From Saccoglossus kowalevskii (taxonomy: Eukaryota > Hemichordata > Enteropneusta > Harrimaniidae), in contig NW_003139495.1 in assembly GCF_000003605.2 (NCBI RefSeq), forward strand, positions 1 through 58,161: DNA of 58,161 nucleotides, read 5' to 3'. The notes under the pieces were generated by a model that searched no databases, had not been told where the DNA came from, and saw only the letters and a list, made by a program, of their open reading frames with translations. Made by a program: the position numbers and the translations under genes. Below, piece by piece: positions 20,357-32,604 of the stretch. The stretch's first letter is position 1. Each line of letters opens with the position of its first letter.

Positions 20357-20846
20357 TTAAAACTTTCTTGAAACTGGTGGGTAATACAAAATGACTCGAA
20401 TTGAAGCTATCTGACTACTTGCATTGAAAGATTGGCCAGGAATGTCACGCGCAGTGTCTTTTGTGACATTACTAACAATACGTCCAACACGTTTAATCCT
20501 TTTATTGTCCGATACATCACAGTTGCCGGCTTTTCGTTTCGACTGACAACGTAGTATTTTGGCAATACTAAAGTCACTAAACTGTTTTCCGTTTACATGT
20601 CTTCCTTGTGTTCTCTCGCTATGTGTAATCGAGGAAACGTAATTTGGCGTCTGTTTCTTGCATGACTCCACCGACGACGGCGTGCTTTCAGGTTTATATC
20701 GCGCAATATAATCCTCGTTCGCTTGGCTGTTAGTTGTTACAATCTCGTGGTTATTGGATTTCTTATATACTCGACGACGGCGGCGGAAGTCACTTTCAGT
20801 AAACATTTCTTTCCAAACCTCTGCTAGTCTCCAGAAATGACCGTGA
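20357..20846 (-). pseudogene. Fox copy 11: 3' fragment left by a deletion
   Basis: The sequence runs from the standard stop (20357) up to HGHFWRLAEVWKEMF and then jumps, at GACCGTGA/AATGAACATAG (~20,846), straight into distal spacer. The promoter, start codon and most of the forkhead domain are missing, about 675 bp in all. eh1 FSIAKIL and the C-terminal tail are intact but no start is left. The poly(A) signal is mutated to AATAAT. Confidence 0.88.
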
Positions 20847-21313
20847 AATGAACATAGATCATCCGTAATTTCAATTTGCCAATCAGTAAACGATCACAAG
20901 ATAGCGCTCAAACAAACAGTCTGCCTAACAGCGCCCTCAAAATCGTAGAAATATATAACCGTCTTGAGCAAGTCAATGACATTTATTCTTCTGCCTAAAT
21001 AGTGCATCACCACTGGACGTTTGGCTTGGTAAACACTGGGTAAATAAAGTAAAAAAAACAGCACTTCATAGGATTGCATGCAATTATAATTAGATATATA
21101 CGTCAGCTGTGATGCCATTTATCCATTTTAATTGAGTGGGGTTAAGCAGGTCTTTTAACTCAAATTCGACGTATTTTGCGACCATATAAATGGCGATCGA
21201 TGTCATTTAAATTAGATGAAACTAAATGCTGGAGATTGGATCGCGAATGGAATTTGCGATCATTAGTGTTTCGATTCAATTATTCTCCAATTCGTGGATT
21301 CAAAATATACTCA

Positions 21314-21413
21314 TTCCCCAGCTGAGGCTCGAAGTTACAACCTCCGCATTACTCAGTAACAGAGCAGTACTGTCATATAAGTACGGCGCGCTAACCGATT
21401 GTGCCACTGGGGA
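21314..21413 (-). tRNA. Degenerate tRNA-Ile(UAU)
   Basis: Acceptor, D and anticodon arms are kept. The T arm is damaged: GTAAC/CTCAG instead of GTGAG/CTCAC loses pairs and weakens the B box. It belongs to the unit shortened by the copy 11 deletion. Confidence 0.6.
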
Positions 21414-21625
21414 AGATGAAACAACCAATTGAGTGCACGTTCAATAGGATAACCGCATTTTGTTCAATACAACTTGCGTCAGAAATATCGTGGAATTTTA
21501 ATATTAGTTCTCTTTATTTAAATTTGACGGTTCATATATAATTGTACGAATATAAGTTAAAAGTAATACATATACAGAACAAATACACTCATACTTAGCT
21601 GATATTTAGCAGCACGGGTTTATTA

Positions 21626-22080
21626 TTAAAACTTTCTTGAAACTGGTGGGTAATACAAAATGACTCGAATTGAAGATATCTGACTACTTGCATTGAAAGA
21701 TTGACCAGGAATGTCACGCGCAGTGTCTTTTGTGACATTACTAACAATACGTCCAACACGTTTAATCCTTTTTATTGTTCGATACATCACAGTGTCCGGC
21801 TTTTCGTTTCGACTGACAACGTAGTATTTTGGCAATACTAAAGTCACTAAACTCATTTCCGTTTACATGTCTTTCTTGTGTTCTCTCGCTATGTGTAATC
21901 GAGGAAACGTAATTTGGCGTCTTTTTCTTGCATGACTCCATCGACGACGGCGTGCTTTCAGGTTTATATCGCGCAATATAATCCTCGTTCGCTTGGCTGT
22001 TAGTTGTTATAAACTCGTGGTTATTGGATTTCTTATATCCTCGACGACGGCGGCGGAAGTCGCTTTCAGCAAACATTTCA
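21626..22080 (-). pseudogene. Fox copy 12: 3' fragment, deletion shared with copy 25
   Basis: The Fox sequence ends at AAACATTTC and passes through a short AGAGA filler into the 5' spacer (AATCAGAGAGCAGG), removing the start and nearly all of the forkhead domain (~470 bp). RRRRRGYKK, eh1 and the tail remain. A 1-nt gain (CCTTTTTATT, ~21,770) also breaks the tail after NNKKD. The identical junction occurs in copy 25, ~24.8 kb away. Confidence 0.88.
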
Positions 22081-22789
22081 GAGAATCAGAGAGCAGGAAA
22101 TCAAATGCCATTAACCCCTAATTACAATCAGCACTTATTGGCGATAATCGAACAAATTCACCTATTGTGATATCCGTATTAACATGTGCTTCGCACTTTC
22201 ATAAATACCTCACCTGTTACATAATCTATATAAAGTGTATTGGGTTATTGTTTTATAGCATGGATGAATGAAATGTAATATACGTGAAAATTATTGAATA
22301 TCATTCTTGAAATGAACATAGATCATCCGAAATTTCAATATGCCAATCAGTAAACGATCACAAGATGGCGCTCCAACAAACAGTCTGCTTAACAGCGCCC
22401 TCAAAATAGTAGAATTATATAACCGCCTTAAGCAAGTCAATGACATCTATTATTCTACTTGAATAATGCATCACCACTGGACGTTTTTAGCAGGCTTTGT
22501 AACCACTGGGTAAATAAATAAGTAAAAAACAGCACTTCACAGGATTGCATGCAATTATCGTTAGATATATACGCAAGCTGTGATGCCATTTATCCATTTT
22601 AATTGAGTCGGGTTAAACAGGTGTTTGACTCAAATTCTAGGTATTTTCAATTTTGTGACAATAAAAATGGCGATCGATGTCATTTAAATTATATAAAATA
22701 AATGCTGGAGATGGATCGCGAATGGAATTGCGATTTGGAAATGTTTCGATTCAAATTATTCTCCAATTCGTGGATTCAAAACATACTCA

Positions 22790-22889
22790 TTCCCCAGGTG
22801 AGGCTCGAACTCACAACCTCCGCATTACTCAGTAACAGAGCAGTACTGCCATATAAGTACGGCGCGCTAACCGATTGTGCCACTGGGGA
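22790..22889 (-). tRNA. tRNA-Ile(UAU), intron-containing
   Basis: Intact, same structure as 6452-6551. Confidence 0.93.
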
Positions 22890-23100
22890 AGATGAAACAA
22901 ACAATTGAGTGCACTTTCAATAGTATAACCGCATTTTGTTCAATACAACTTGCGTCAGAAATCTCGTGGAATTTTAATATTAGTTCTCTTTATTTAAATT
23001 TGACGGTTCATATATAATTGTACGAATATAAGTTTAAAGTAATACATATACAGAACAAATACACTCATACGTAGCTGATATTTAGCAGCACGGTTTATTA

Positions 23101-23928
23101 TTAAAACTTTCTTGAAACTGGTGGGTAATACAAAATGACTCGAATTGAAGATATCTGACTACTTGCATTGAAAGATTGGCCAGGAATGTCACGCGCAGTG
23201 TCTTTTGTGACATTACTAACAATACGTCCAACACGTTTAATCCTTTTATTACCCAATACATCACAGTGTCCGGCTTTTCGTTTCGACTGACAACGTAGTA
23301 TTTTGGCAATACTAAAGTCACTAAACTCATTTCCGTTTACATGTCTTTCTTGTGTTCTCTCGCTATGTGTAATCGAGGAAACGTAATTTGGCGTCTTTTT
23401 CTTGCATGACTCCACCGACGACGGCGTGCTTTCAGGTTTATATCGCGCAATATAATCCTCGTTCGCTTGGCTGTTAGTTGTTATAAACTCGTGGCTATTG
23501 GATTTCTTATATCCTCGACGACGGCGGCGGAAGTCGCTTTCAGCAAACATTTCTTTCCAACCCTCTGCTAGTCTCCAGAAATGACCGTGAGTCAGGTCAT
23601 GTATACTACGAGGACTCTTGATGAAGCAATTGTTCAAAGAGAGGTTATGGCGGATTGATTTCTTCCAGCAAGGGCTCTTCTCACGATAATACGGAAAAGT
23701 TGTCTCTATATAGCGGTAGATATCTTTCAATGTAGCCCTCTGTTCCGCGTATGACCTTATAGCCAAGACGATAAGTGCTACGAAGCTATACGGCGGTCGG
23801 TCTATGCATGACAATCTATTGTGAGAGTTGAAATTACTGGTATACGGTGGATTGGCATACATATACTGTGTGCGTGAGTAAATATCTGCAGCATACATTA
23901 AGTTACCTCTTGGATTGTGCATCGTCAT
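23101..23928 (-). CDS. Fox copy 13: forkhead factor, subfamily C, intact
   Basis: 275 residues from the ATG at 23928. [20 protein letters not shown] shows the Lys-for-Asn change in helix 3, plus a Cys before the Trp. RRRRRGYKK, the PEST-like stretch, FSDFSIAKIL (eh1) and RVILYYPPVSRKF are complete. NGNEFSD replaces NGKQFSD before eh1, as in other intact C copies. Confidence 0.87.
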   Translation of the reverse strand: MTMHNPRGNLMYAADIYSRTQYMYANPPYTSNFNSHNRLSCIDRPPYSFVALIVLAIRSYAEQRATLKDIYRYIETTFPYYREKSPCWKKSIRHNLSLNNCFIKSPRSIHDLTHGHFWRLAEGWKEMFAESDFRRRRRGYKKSNSHEFITTNSQANEDYIARYKPESTPSSVESCKKKTPNYVSSITHSERTQERHVNGNEFSDFSIAKILRCQSKRKAGHCDVLGNKRIKRVGRIVSNVTKDTARDIPGQSFNASSQISSIRVILYYPPVSRKF

Positions 23929-24733
23929 CTCGAATGATGTAATTTTTGTGAATTTAAGAATGGCTTGAGTCAACAAGGTAGACCATATGTCACCTTGAAA
24001 TCTGCATATTATTCAAAATAACCCAATCAGAGAGCAGGAAAACAAATGGCATTAACCCCTAATTAAAATACAGCACTTAATGGCGATAATCGAACAAATT
24101 TACCTATTGTGTTATCCGTAATATCATGTGATTTGCACTTTCATAAATATCTCACCTGTTACATAATCTATATAAAGTGTATTGGGTTATTGTTTTATAG
24201 CATGAATGAATGACATGTAATGTACGCGAAAATTATTGAATATCATTCTTGAAATGAACATAGATCATCCGTAATTTCAATTTGCCAATCAGTAAACGAT
24301 CACAAGATGGCGCTCCAACAAACAGTCTGCTTAACAGCGCCCTCAAAATAGTAGAATTATATAACCGTCTTAAGCAAGTCAATGACATCTATTCTTCTAC
24401 CTGAATAATGCATCACCACTGGACGTTTTTAGCAGGCTTTGTAAACACTGGGTAAATAAATAAGTAAAAAACAGCACTTCACAGGATTGCAAGCAATTAT
24501 CGTTAGATTTATACGTCAGCTGTGATGCCATTTATCCATTTTAATTGAGTCGGGTTAAGCAGGTGTTTAACTCAAATTCGACGTATTTGCAATTTTGCGA
24601 CCATATAAATGGCGATCGATGTCATTTAAATTAGATGAAACTAAATGCTAGAGATTGGATCGCGAATGGAATTTGCGATTTGGAAATGTTTCGATTCAAT
24701 TATTCTCCAATTCGTGGATTCAAAACATACTCA

Positions 24734-24833
24734 TTCCCCAGGTGAGGCTCGAACTCACAACCTCCGCATTACTCAGTAACAGAGCAGTACTGCCATATAA
24801 GTACGGCGCGCTAACCGATTGTGCCACTGGGGA
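24734..24833 (-). tRNA. tRNA-Ile(UAU), intron-containing
   Basis: Intact, same structure as 6452-6551. Confidence 0.93.
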
Positions 24834-25045
24834 AGATGAAACAACCCATTGAGTGCACTTTCAATAGGATAACCGCATTTTGTTTAATACAACTTGCGTC
24901 AGAAATGTCGTGGAATTTTAATATTAGTTCTCTTTATTTTAAATTTGACGGTTCATATATAATTGTACGAATATAAGTTTAAAGTAATACATATACAGAA
25001 CAAATACACTCATACGTAGCTGATATTTAGCAGCACGGTTTATTA

Positions 25046-25877
25046 TTAAAACTTTCTTGAAACTGGTGGGTAATACAAAATGACTCGACTTGAAGAAATC
25101 TGACTACTTGCATTGAAAGATTGACCAGGAATGTCACGCGCAGAGTCTTTTGTGTCATTACGAACAATACGTCCAACATGTTTAATCCTTTTATTGTCCG
25201 ATACATCACAGTGGCCGGCTTTTCGTTTCGGCTGACAGCTCAGTATTTTGGGCAATACTAAAGTCACTAAACTGTTTTCCGTTTTACATGTCTTTTCTTG
25301 TGTTCTCTCGCTACGTGTAATCGAGGAAACGTAATTTTGGCATATGTTTCTTGCATGACTCCACCGACGACGACGTGCTTTCAGGTTTATATCGGGTAAT
25401 ATAATCCTCGTTCGCTTGGCTGTTCGTTGTTATAAACTCGTGGTTATTGGATTTCTAATATCCTCGACGACGACGGCGGAAGTCGCTTTCAGAAAACATT
25501 TCTTTCCAACCCTCCGCTAGTCTCCAGAAACGACCGTGAGTCAGGTCATGTATACTACGAGGACTCTTGATGAAGCAATTGTTTACAGAGAGGTTTTGAC
25601 GGATTGAATTCTTCCAGCCAGGGCTCTTCACCCGATAATACGGAAAAGTTGTCTCTATATAGCGGTAGATATCTTTCAATGTAGCCCTCTGTTCCGCGTT
25701 TGACCTTATAGCCAAGACGATAAGTGCTACGTGGCTATACGGCGGTCGGTCTACGCATAACAATGTACTGTGAGAGTTGAAATTACTGGTATACGGTGGA
25801 TTGGCATACATATGCTGTATGCGTGAGTAAACATCTGCAGCATACATTACGTTACCTCTTGGATTGTGCATCGTCAT
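25046..25877 (-). pseudogene. Fox copy 14: nonsense after the forkhead domain plus indels (subfamily A)
   Basis: From the ATG at 25877 the forkhead domain (NSIRQNLSVNNCF) is complete to RRRRRGY, then TAG at 25457-25455 replaces the AAG lysine codon. Further 1-nt gains follow within ~100 nt (GGGCAAT, GTTTTACATGTCTTTTC, AATTTTGGC between ~25,245 and 25,340). The eh1 region is out of frame with the domain. A 140-residue forkhead-only product is possible. The run of single-base gains could be sequencing error, but the nonsense codon is shared with copy 26. Confidence 0.8.
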
Positions 25878-26681
25878 CTCGAATGATGTATTTTTTGTGA
25901 ATTTAAGAATGGTTTGAGTAAACAAGGTAGAACTTAAGTCACCTTGAAATCTGCATATTATTCAAAATAACCCAATCAGAGAGCAGGAAATCAAATGCCA
26001 TTAACCCCTAATTACAATCAGCACTTATTGGCGATAATCGAACAAATTCACCTATTGTGATATCCGTAATAACATGTGCTTCGCACTTTCATAAATACCT
26101 CACCTGTTACATAATCTATATAAAGTGTATTGGGGTATTGTTTTATAGCATGCATAAATGAAATGTAATGTGCGTGAAAATTATTGAATGTCATTCATGA
26201 AATGAGCATAGATCATTCGTGATTTCAATATGCCAATCAGTAAACGATCACAAGATGGCGCTCCAACAAACAGTCTGCTTAACAGCGCCCTCAAAATCGT
26301 AAAATTATATAACCGCCTTAAGCAAGTCAATGACATCTATTATTCTACTTGAATAATGCATCACCACTGGACGTTTTTAGCAGGCTTTGTAACCACTGGG
26401 TAAATAAATAAGTAAAAAACAGCACTTCACAGGATTGCATGCAATTATCGTTAGATATATACGCAAGCTGTGATGCCATTTATCCATTTTAATTGAGTCG
26501 GGTTAAACAGGTGTTTGACTCAAATTCTAGGTATTTTCAATTTTGTGACAATAAAAAATGGCGATCGATGTCATTTAAATTATATAAAATAAATGCTGGA
26601 GATTGGATCGCGAATGGAATTTGCGATTTGGAAATGTTTCGATTCAATTATTCTCCAATTCGTGGATTCAAAACATACTCA

Positions 26682-26781
26682 TTCCCCAGGTGAGGCTCGA
26701 ACTCACAACCTCCGCATTACTCAGTAACAGAGCAGTACTGCCATATAAGTACGGCGCGCTAACCGATTGTGCCACTGGGGA
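26682..26781 (-). tRNA. tRNA-Ile(UAU), intron-containing
   Basis: Intact, same structure as 6452-6551. Confidence 0.93.
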
Positions 26782-26973
26782 AGATGAAACAAACAATTGA
26801 GTGCACTTTCAATAGTATAACCGCATTTTGTTCAATACAACTTGCGTCAGAAATCTCGTGGAATTTTAATATTAGTTCTCTTTATTTAAATGTGACGGTT
26901 CATATATAATTGTACGAATATAAGTTAAAAGTAATACATATACAGAACAAATACACTCACACGTAGCTGATAT

Positions 26974-27819
26974 TTAGCAGCACGGTTTATTATTAAAACT
27001 TTCTTGAAACTGGTGGGTAATACAAAATGACTCGAATTGAAGATATCTGACTACTTGCATTGAAAGATTGGCCAGGAATGTCACGCGCAGTGTCTTTTTT
27101 GACATTACTAACAATACGTCCAACACGTTTAATCCTTTATTGTCCGATACATCACAGTGGCCGGCTTTTCGTTTCGACTGACAACGTAGTATTTTGGCAA
27201 TACTAAAGTCACTAAACTGTTTTCCGTTTACATGTCTTTCTTGTGTTCTCTCGCTATGTGTAATCGAGGAAACGTAATTTGGCGTCTGTTTCTTGCATGG
27301 CTCCTTCGACGACGGCGTGCTTTCAGGTTTATATCGCGCAATATAATCCTCGTTCGCTTGGCTGTTAGTTGTTATAAACTCGTGGTTATTGGATTTCTTA
27401 TATCCTCGACAACGGCGGCGGAAGTCGCTTTCAGCAAACATTTCTTTCCAACCCTCTGCTAGTCTCCAGAAATGACCGTGAGTCAGGTCATGTATACTAC
27501 GAGGACTCTTGATGAAGCAATTGTTCAAAGAGAGGTTATGACGGATTGAATTCTTCCAGCCAGGGCTCGTCACACGATAATACGGAAAAGTTGTCTCTAT
27601 ATAGCGGTAGATATCTTTCAATGTAGCCCTCTGTTTCGCGTATGACCTTATAGCCAAGACGATAAGTGCTACGAAGCTATACGGCGGTCGGTCTATGTAT
27701 GACAATGTACTGTGAGAGTTGAAAATACTGGTATACGGTGGATTGGCATACATATGCTGCGTGCGTGAGTATACATCTGCAGCATACATTAAGTTACCTC
27801 TTGGAGTGTGCATCGTCAT
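26974..27819 (-). CDS. Fox copy 15: forkhead factor, subfamily B, alternative C-terminus
   Basis: 281 residues from the ATG at 27819. Canonical NSIRHNLS; the basic run has one Cys (RRRCRGYKK, as in copy 10); eh1 FSIAKIL is present. The AATCCTTTATT 1-nt loss (~27,137) gives the GLNVLDVLLVMSKK tail ending FNNKPCC at 26974. Confidence 0.75.
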   Translation of the reverse strand: MTMHTPRGNLMYAADVYSRTQHMYANPPYTSIFNSHSTLSYIDRPPYSFVALIVLAIRSYAKQRATLKDIYRYIETTFPYYRVTSPGWKNSIRHNLSLNNCFIKSPRSIHDLTHGHFWRLAEGWKEMFAESDFRRRCRGYKKSNNHEFITTNSQANEDYIARYKPESTPSSKEPCKKQTPNYVSSITHSERTQERHVNGKQFSDFSIAKILRCQSKRKAGHCDVSDNKGLNVLDVLLVMSKKTLRVTFLANLSMQVVRYLQFESFCITHQFQESFNNKPCC

Positions 27820-28620
27820 CTCGAATGATGTATTTTTTGTGAATTTAAGAATGGTTTGAATCAACAAGGTAGACCATAAGTCACCTTGAAATCTGCATAT
27901 TATTCAAAATAACCCAATCAGAGAGCAGGAAAACAAATGCCATTAACCCCTAATTAAAATACAGCACTTAATGGCGATAAATCGAACAAAATTCACCTAT
28001 TGTGTTATCCCGTAATATCATGTGCTTAGCACTTTTATAAATATCTCACATGTAACATAATCCTATATAAAGTGTATTGGGTTATTGTTTTATAGAATGG
28101 ATAAATGAAATGTAATGTACGTGAAATTATTGAATATCATTCCTGAAATGAACATAGATCATCCGTATTTCAATTTGCCAATCAGTAAACGATCACAAGA
28201 TAGAGCCCAAACAAACAGTCTGCTAAACAGCGCCCTCAAAATCGTAAAACTATATAACCGTCTTGAGCAAGTCAATGACATTTATTCTTCTGCCTAAATA
28301 GTGCATTACCACTTGACGATTTTAGCAGGCTTGGTAAACACTGGGTAAATAAAGTAAAAGAAAAACAGCACTTCATAGGATTGCATGCAATTATAGTTAG
28401 ATATATACGTCAGCTGTGATGCCATTTATCCATTTTAATTGAGTCGGGTTAAGCAGGTCTTTTAACTCAAATTCGACGTATTTTGCGACCATATAAATGG
28501 CGATCGATGTCATTTAAATTAGATGAAACTAAATGCTGGAGATTGGATCGCGAATGGAATTTGCGATCATAAGTGTTTAAATTCAATTATTCTCCAATTC
28601 GTGGATTCAAAACATACTCA

Positions 28621-28720
28621 TTCCCCAGGTGAGGCTCGAACTCACAACATCCGCATTACTCAGTAGCAGAGCAGTACTGCCGTATACGTACGACGCGCTA
28701 ACCGATTGTGCCACTGGGGA
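28621..28720 (-). tRNA. Degenerate tRNA-Ile(UAU): U33 replaced by G
   Basis: The anticodon loop reads C-G-UAU-A, so the invariant U33 is G. Position 27 makes a G-U pair and the intron start differs. U33 is needed for the anticodon turn, so decoding is probably impaired. The copy at 44139-44238 shares the U33 change. Confidence 0.7.
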
Positions 28721-28913
28721 AGATGAAACAACTAATTGAGTGCACTTTCAATAGGATAACCGCATTTTGTTCAATACAACTTGCGTCAGAAATATCGTGG
28801 AATTTTAATATTAGTTCTCTTTATTTTGAATTTGACGGTTCATATATAATTGTACGAATATAAGTTAAAAGTAATACATATACAGAACAAATCCACTCAC
28901 ACGTAGCTGATAT

Positions 28914-29759
28914 TTAGCAGCACGGTGTATTATTAAAACTTTCTTGAAACTGCTGGATAATACAAAATGACTCGAATTGAAGATATCTGACTACTTGCAT
29001 TGAAAGATTGGCCAGGAATGTCACGCGCAGTGTCTTTTTTGACATTACTAACAATACGTCCAACACGTTTAATCCTTTATTGTCCGATACATCACAGTGG
29101 CCGGCTTTTCGTTGCGACTGACAACGTAGTATTTTGGCAATACTAAAGTCACTAAACTGTTTTCCGTTTACATGTCTTTCTTGTGTTCTCTCGCTATGTG
29201 TAATCGAGGAAACGTAATTTGGCGTCTGTTTCTTGCATGGCTCCACCGACGACGGCGTGCTTTCAGATTTATATCGGGTAATATAATCCTCGTTCGCTTG
29301 GCTGTTAGTTGTTATAAACTCGTGGTTATTGGATTTCTTATATCCTCGACGACGGCGGCGGAAGTCGCTTTCAGCAAACACTTCTTTCCAACCCTCTGCT
29401 AGTCTCCAGAAATGACCGTGAGTCAGGTCATGTATACTACGAGGACTCTTGATGAAGCAATTGTTCAAAGAGAGGTTATGACGGATTGAATTCTTCCAGC
29501 CAGGGCTCGTCACACGATAATACGGAAAAGTTGTCTCTATATAGCGGTAGATATCTTTCAATGCAGCCCTCTGTTTCGCGTATGACCTTATAGCCAAGAC
29601 GATAAGTGCTACGAAGCTATACGGCGGTCGGTCTATGTATGACAATGTACTGTGAGAGTTGAAAATACTGGTATACGGTGGATTGGCATACGTATGCTGC
29701 GTGCGTGAGTATACATCTGCAGCATACATTAAGTTACCTCTTGGAGTGTGCATCGTCAT
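28914..29759 (-). CDS. Fox copy 16: forkhead factor, subfamily B, alternative C-terminus
   Basis: 281 residues from the ATG at 29759. [17 protein letters not shown] and eh1 FSIAKIL are intact; helix 2 region has RAALKDIY. The shared 1-nt loss (~29,077) gives GLNVLDVLLVMSKK and the FNNTPCC ending at 28914. Its 3' half closely matches copy 8 (KSESTPSSVEPCKK, SQRKAGH). Confidence 0.75.
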   Translation of the reverse strand: MTMHTPRGNLMYAADVYSRTQHTYANPPYTSIFNSHSTLSYIDRPPYSFVALIVLAIRSYAKQRAALKDIYRYIETTFPYYRVTSPGWKNSIRHNLSLNNCFIKSPRSIHDLTHGHFWRLAEGWKEVFAESDFRRRRRGYKKSNNHEFITTNSQANEDYITRYKSESTPSSVEPCKKQTPNYVSSITHSERTQERHVNGKQFSDFSIAKILRCQSQRKAGHCDVSDNKGLNVLDVLLVMSKKTLRVTFLANLSMQVVRYLQFESFCIIQQFQESFNNTPCC

Positions 29760-30557
29760 CTCGAATGATGTATTTTTTGTGAATTTAAGAATGGTTTGAA
29801 TCAACAAGGTAGACCATAAGTCACCTTGAAATCTGCATATTATTCAAAATAACCCAATCAGAGAGCAGGAAAACAAATGCCATTAACCCCTAATTAAAAT
29901 ACAGCACTTAATGGCGATAATCGAACAAATTCACCTATTGTGTTATCCGTAATATCATGTACTTAGCACTTTCATAAATATCTCACCTGTTACATAATCT
30001 ATATAAAGTGTATTGGGTTATTGTTTTATAGAATGGATAAATGAAATGTAATGTACGTAAAAATTATTGAATATCATTCTTGAAATGAATATAGATCATC
30101 CGTATTTTCAATTTGCCAATCAGTAAACGATCACAAGATAGCGCCCAAATAAACCGTCTGCTAAACAGCGCCCTCAAAATCGTAAAACTATATAACCGTC
30201 TTGAGCAAGTCAATGACATTTATTCTTCTGCCTAAATAGTGCATTACCACTTGACGATTTTAGCAGACTTGGTAAACACTGGGTAATTAAAGTAAAAAAA
30301 AACAGCACTTCATAGGATTGCATGCAATTATAGTTAGATATATACGTCAGCTGTGATGCCATTTATCCATTTTACTTGAGTCGGGTTAAGCAGGTCTTTT
30401 AACTCAAATTCGACGTATTTTGCGACCATATAAATGGCGATCGATGTCATTTACATTAGATGAAACTAAATGCTGGAGATTGGATCGCGAATGGAATTTG
30501 CGATCATAAGTGTTTAAATTCAATTATTCTCCAATTCGTGGATTCAAAACATACTCA

Positions 30558-30657
30558 TTCCCCAGGTGAGGCTCGAACTCACAACCTCCGCATTACTCAG
30601 TAACAGAGCAGTACTGCCATATAAGTACGGCGCGCTAACCGATTGTGCAACTGGGGA
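30558..30657 (-). tRNA. tRNA-Ile(UAU), minor variant
   Basis: As 6452-6551 with G9 changed to U between the acceptor and D stems. Confidence 0.87.
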
Positions 30658-30800
30658 AGATGAAACAAACAATTGAGTGCACTTTCAATAGTATAACCGC
30701 ATTTTGTTCAATACAACTTGCGTCAGAAATCTCGTGGAATTTTAATATTAGTTCTCTTTATTCAAATTTGACGCTTCATATATAATTGTACGAATATAAG

Positions 30801-31694
30801 TTAAAAGTAATACATATACAGAACAAATCCACTCACACGTAGCTGATATTTAGCAGCACGGTTTATTATTAAAACTTTCTTGAAACTGTGAATAATACAA
30901 AATGACTCGAATTGAAGATATCTGACTACTTGCATTGAAAGATTGGCCAGGAATGTCACGCGCAGTGTCTTTTGTGACATTACTAACAATACGTCCAACA
31001 CGTTTAATCCTTTATTGTCCGATACATCACAGTGGCCGGCTTTTCGTTTCGACTGACAACGTAGTATTTTGGCAATACTAAAGTCACTAAACTGTTTTCC
31101 GTTTACATGTCCTTCTTGTGTTCTCTCGCTATGTGTAATCGAGGAAACGTAATTTGGCGTCTGTTTCTTGCATGACTCCACCGACGACGGCGTGCTTTCA
31201 GGTTTATATCGCGCAATATAATCCTCGTTCGCGTGGCTGTTAGTTGTTATAAACTCGTGGTTATTGGATTTCTTATATCCTCGACGACGGTGGCGGAAGT
31301 CGCTTTCAGCAAACATTTCTTTCCAACCCTTTGCTAGTCTCCAGAAATGACCGTGAGTCAGGTCCTGTATACTACGAGGACTCTTGATGAAGCAATTGTT
31401 CAAAGAGAGGTTATGACGGATTGAATTCTTCCAGCCAGGGCTCGTCACACGATAATACGGAAAAGTTGTCTCTATATAGCGGTAGATATCTTACAATGTA
31501 GCCCTCTGTTTCGCGTATGACCTTATAGCCAAGACGATAAGTGCTACGAAGCTATACGGCGGTCGGTCTATGCATGACAATGTACTGTGAGAGTTGAAAA
31601 TACTGGTATACGGTGGATTGGCATACATATGCTGCGTGCGTGAGTAAATATCTGCAGCATACATTAAGTTACCTCTTGGAGTGTGCATCGTCAT
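30801..31694 (-). pseudogene. Fox copy 17: nonsense inside the forkhead domain
   Basis: From the ATG at 31694 the frame is normal to QRATL, then TAA at 31493-31491 replaces the AAA lysine of LKDIY. The rest of the domain, HRRRGYKK, eh1 and the frameshifted tail (ending VLYMYYF at 30801) are otherwise as in copy 7. A single base change separates it from an open frame like copy 7. Confidence 0.83.
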
Positions 31695-32490
31695 CTCGAA
31701 TGATGTATTTCTTGTGAATTTAAGAATGGTTTGAATCAACAAGGTAGACCATAAGTCACCTTGAAATCTGCATATTATTCAAAATAACCCAATCAGAGAG
31801 CAGGAAAACAAATGCCATTAACCCCTAATTAAAATACGGCACTTAATGGCGATAATCGAACAAATTCACCTATTGTGTTATCCGTAATATCATGTGCTTC
31901 GCACTTTCATAAATATCTCACCTGTTACATAATCTATATAAAGTGTATTGGGTTATTGTTTTATAGAATGGATAAATGAAATGTAATGTACGTGAAAATT
32001 ATTGAATATCATTCTTGAAATGAACATAGATCATCCGTATTTTCAATTTGCCAATCAGTAAACGATCACAAGATAGCGCCCAAACAGTCTGCTAAACAGC
32101 GCCCTCAAAATCGTAAAACTATATAACCGTCTTGAGCAAGTCAATGACATTTATTCTTCTGCCTAAATAGTGCATTACCACTTGACGATTTTAGCAGGCT
32201 TGGTAAACACTGGGTAAATAAAGTAAAAAAAAAACAGCACTTCATAGGATTGCATGCAATTATAGTTAGATATATACGTCAGCTGTGATGCAATTTATCC
32301 ATTTTAATTGAGTCGGGTTAAGCAGGTCTTTTAACTCAAATTCGACGTATTTTGCGACCATATAAATGGCGATCGATGTCATTTAAATTAGATGAAACTA
32401 AATGCTGGAGATTGGATCGCGAATGGAATTTGCGATTTGGAAATGTTTCGATTCAATTATTCTCCAATTCATGGATTCAAAACATACTCA

Positions 32491-32604
32491 TTCCCCAGAT
32501 GAGGCTCGAACTCACAACCTCCGCATTACTCAGTAACAGAGCAGTACTGCCATATAAGTACTGCCATATAAGTACGGCGCGCTAACCGATTGTGCCACTG
32601 GGGA
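32491..32604 (-). tRNA. tRNA-Ile(UAU) with 14-nt duplication
   Basis: Same direct repeat as 8390-8503, with an expanded intron of about 40 nt; otherwise intact. Confidence 0.75.
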
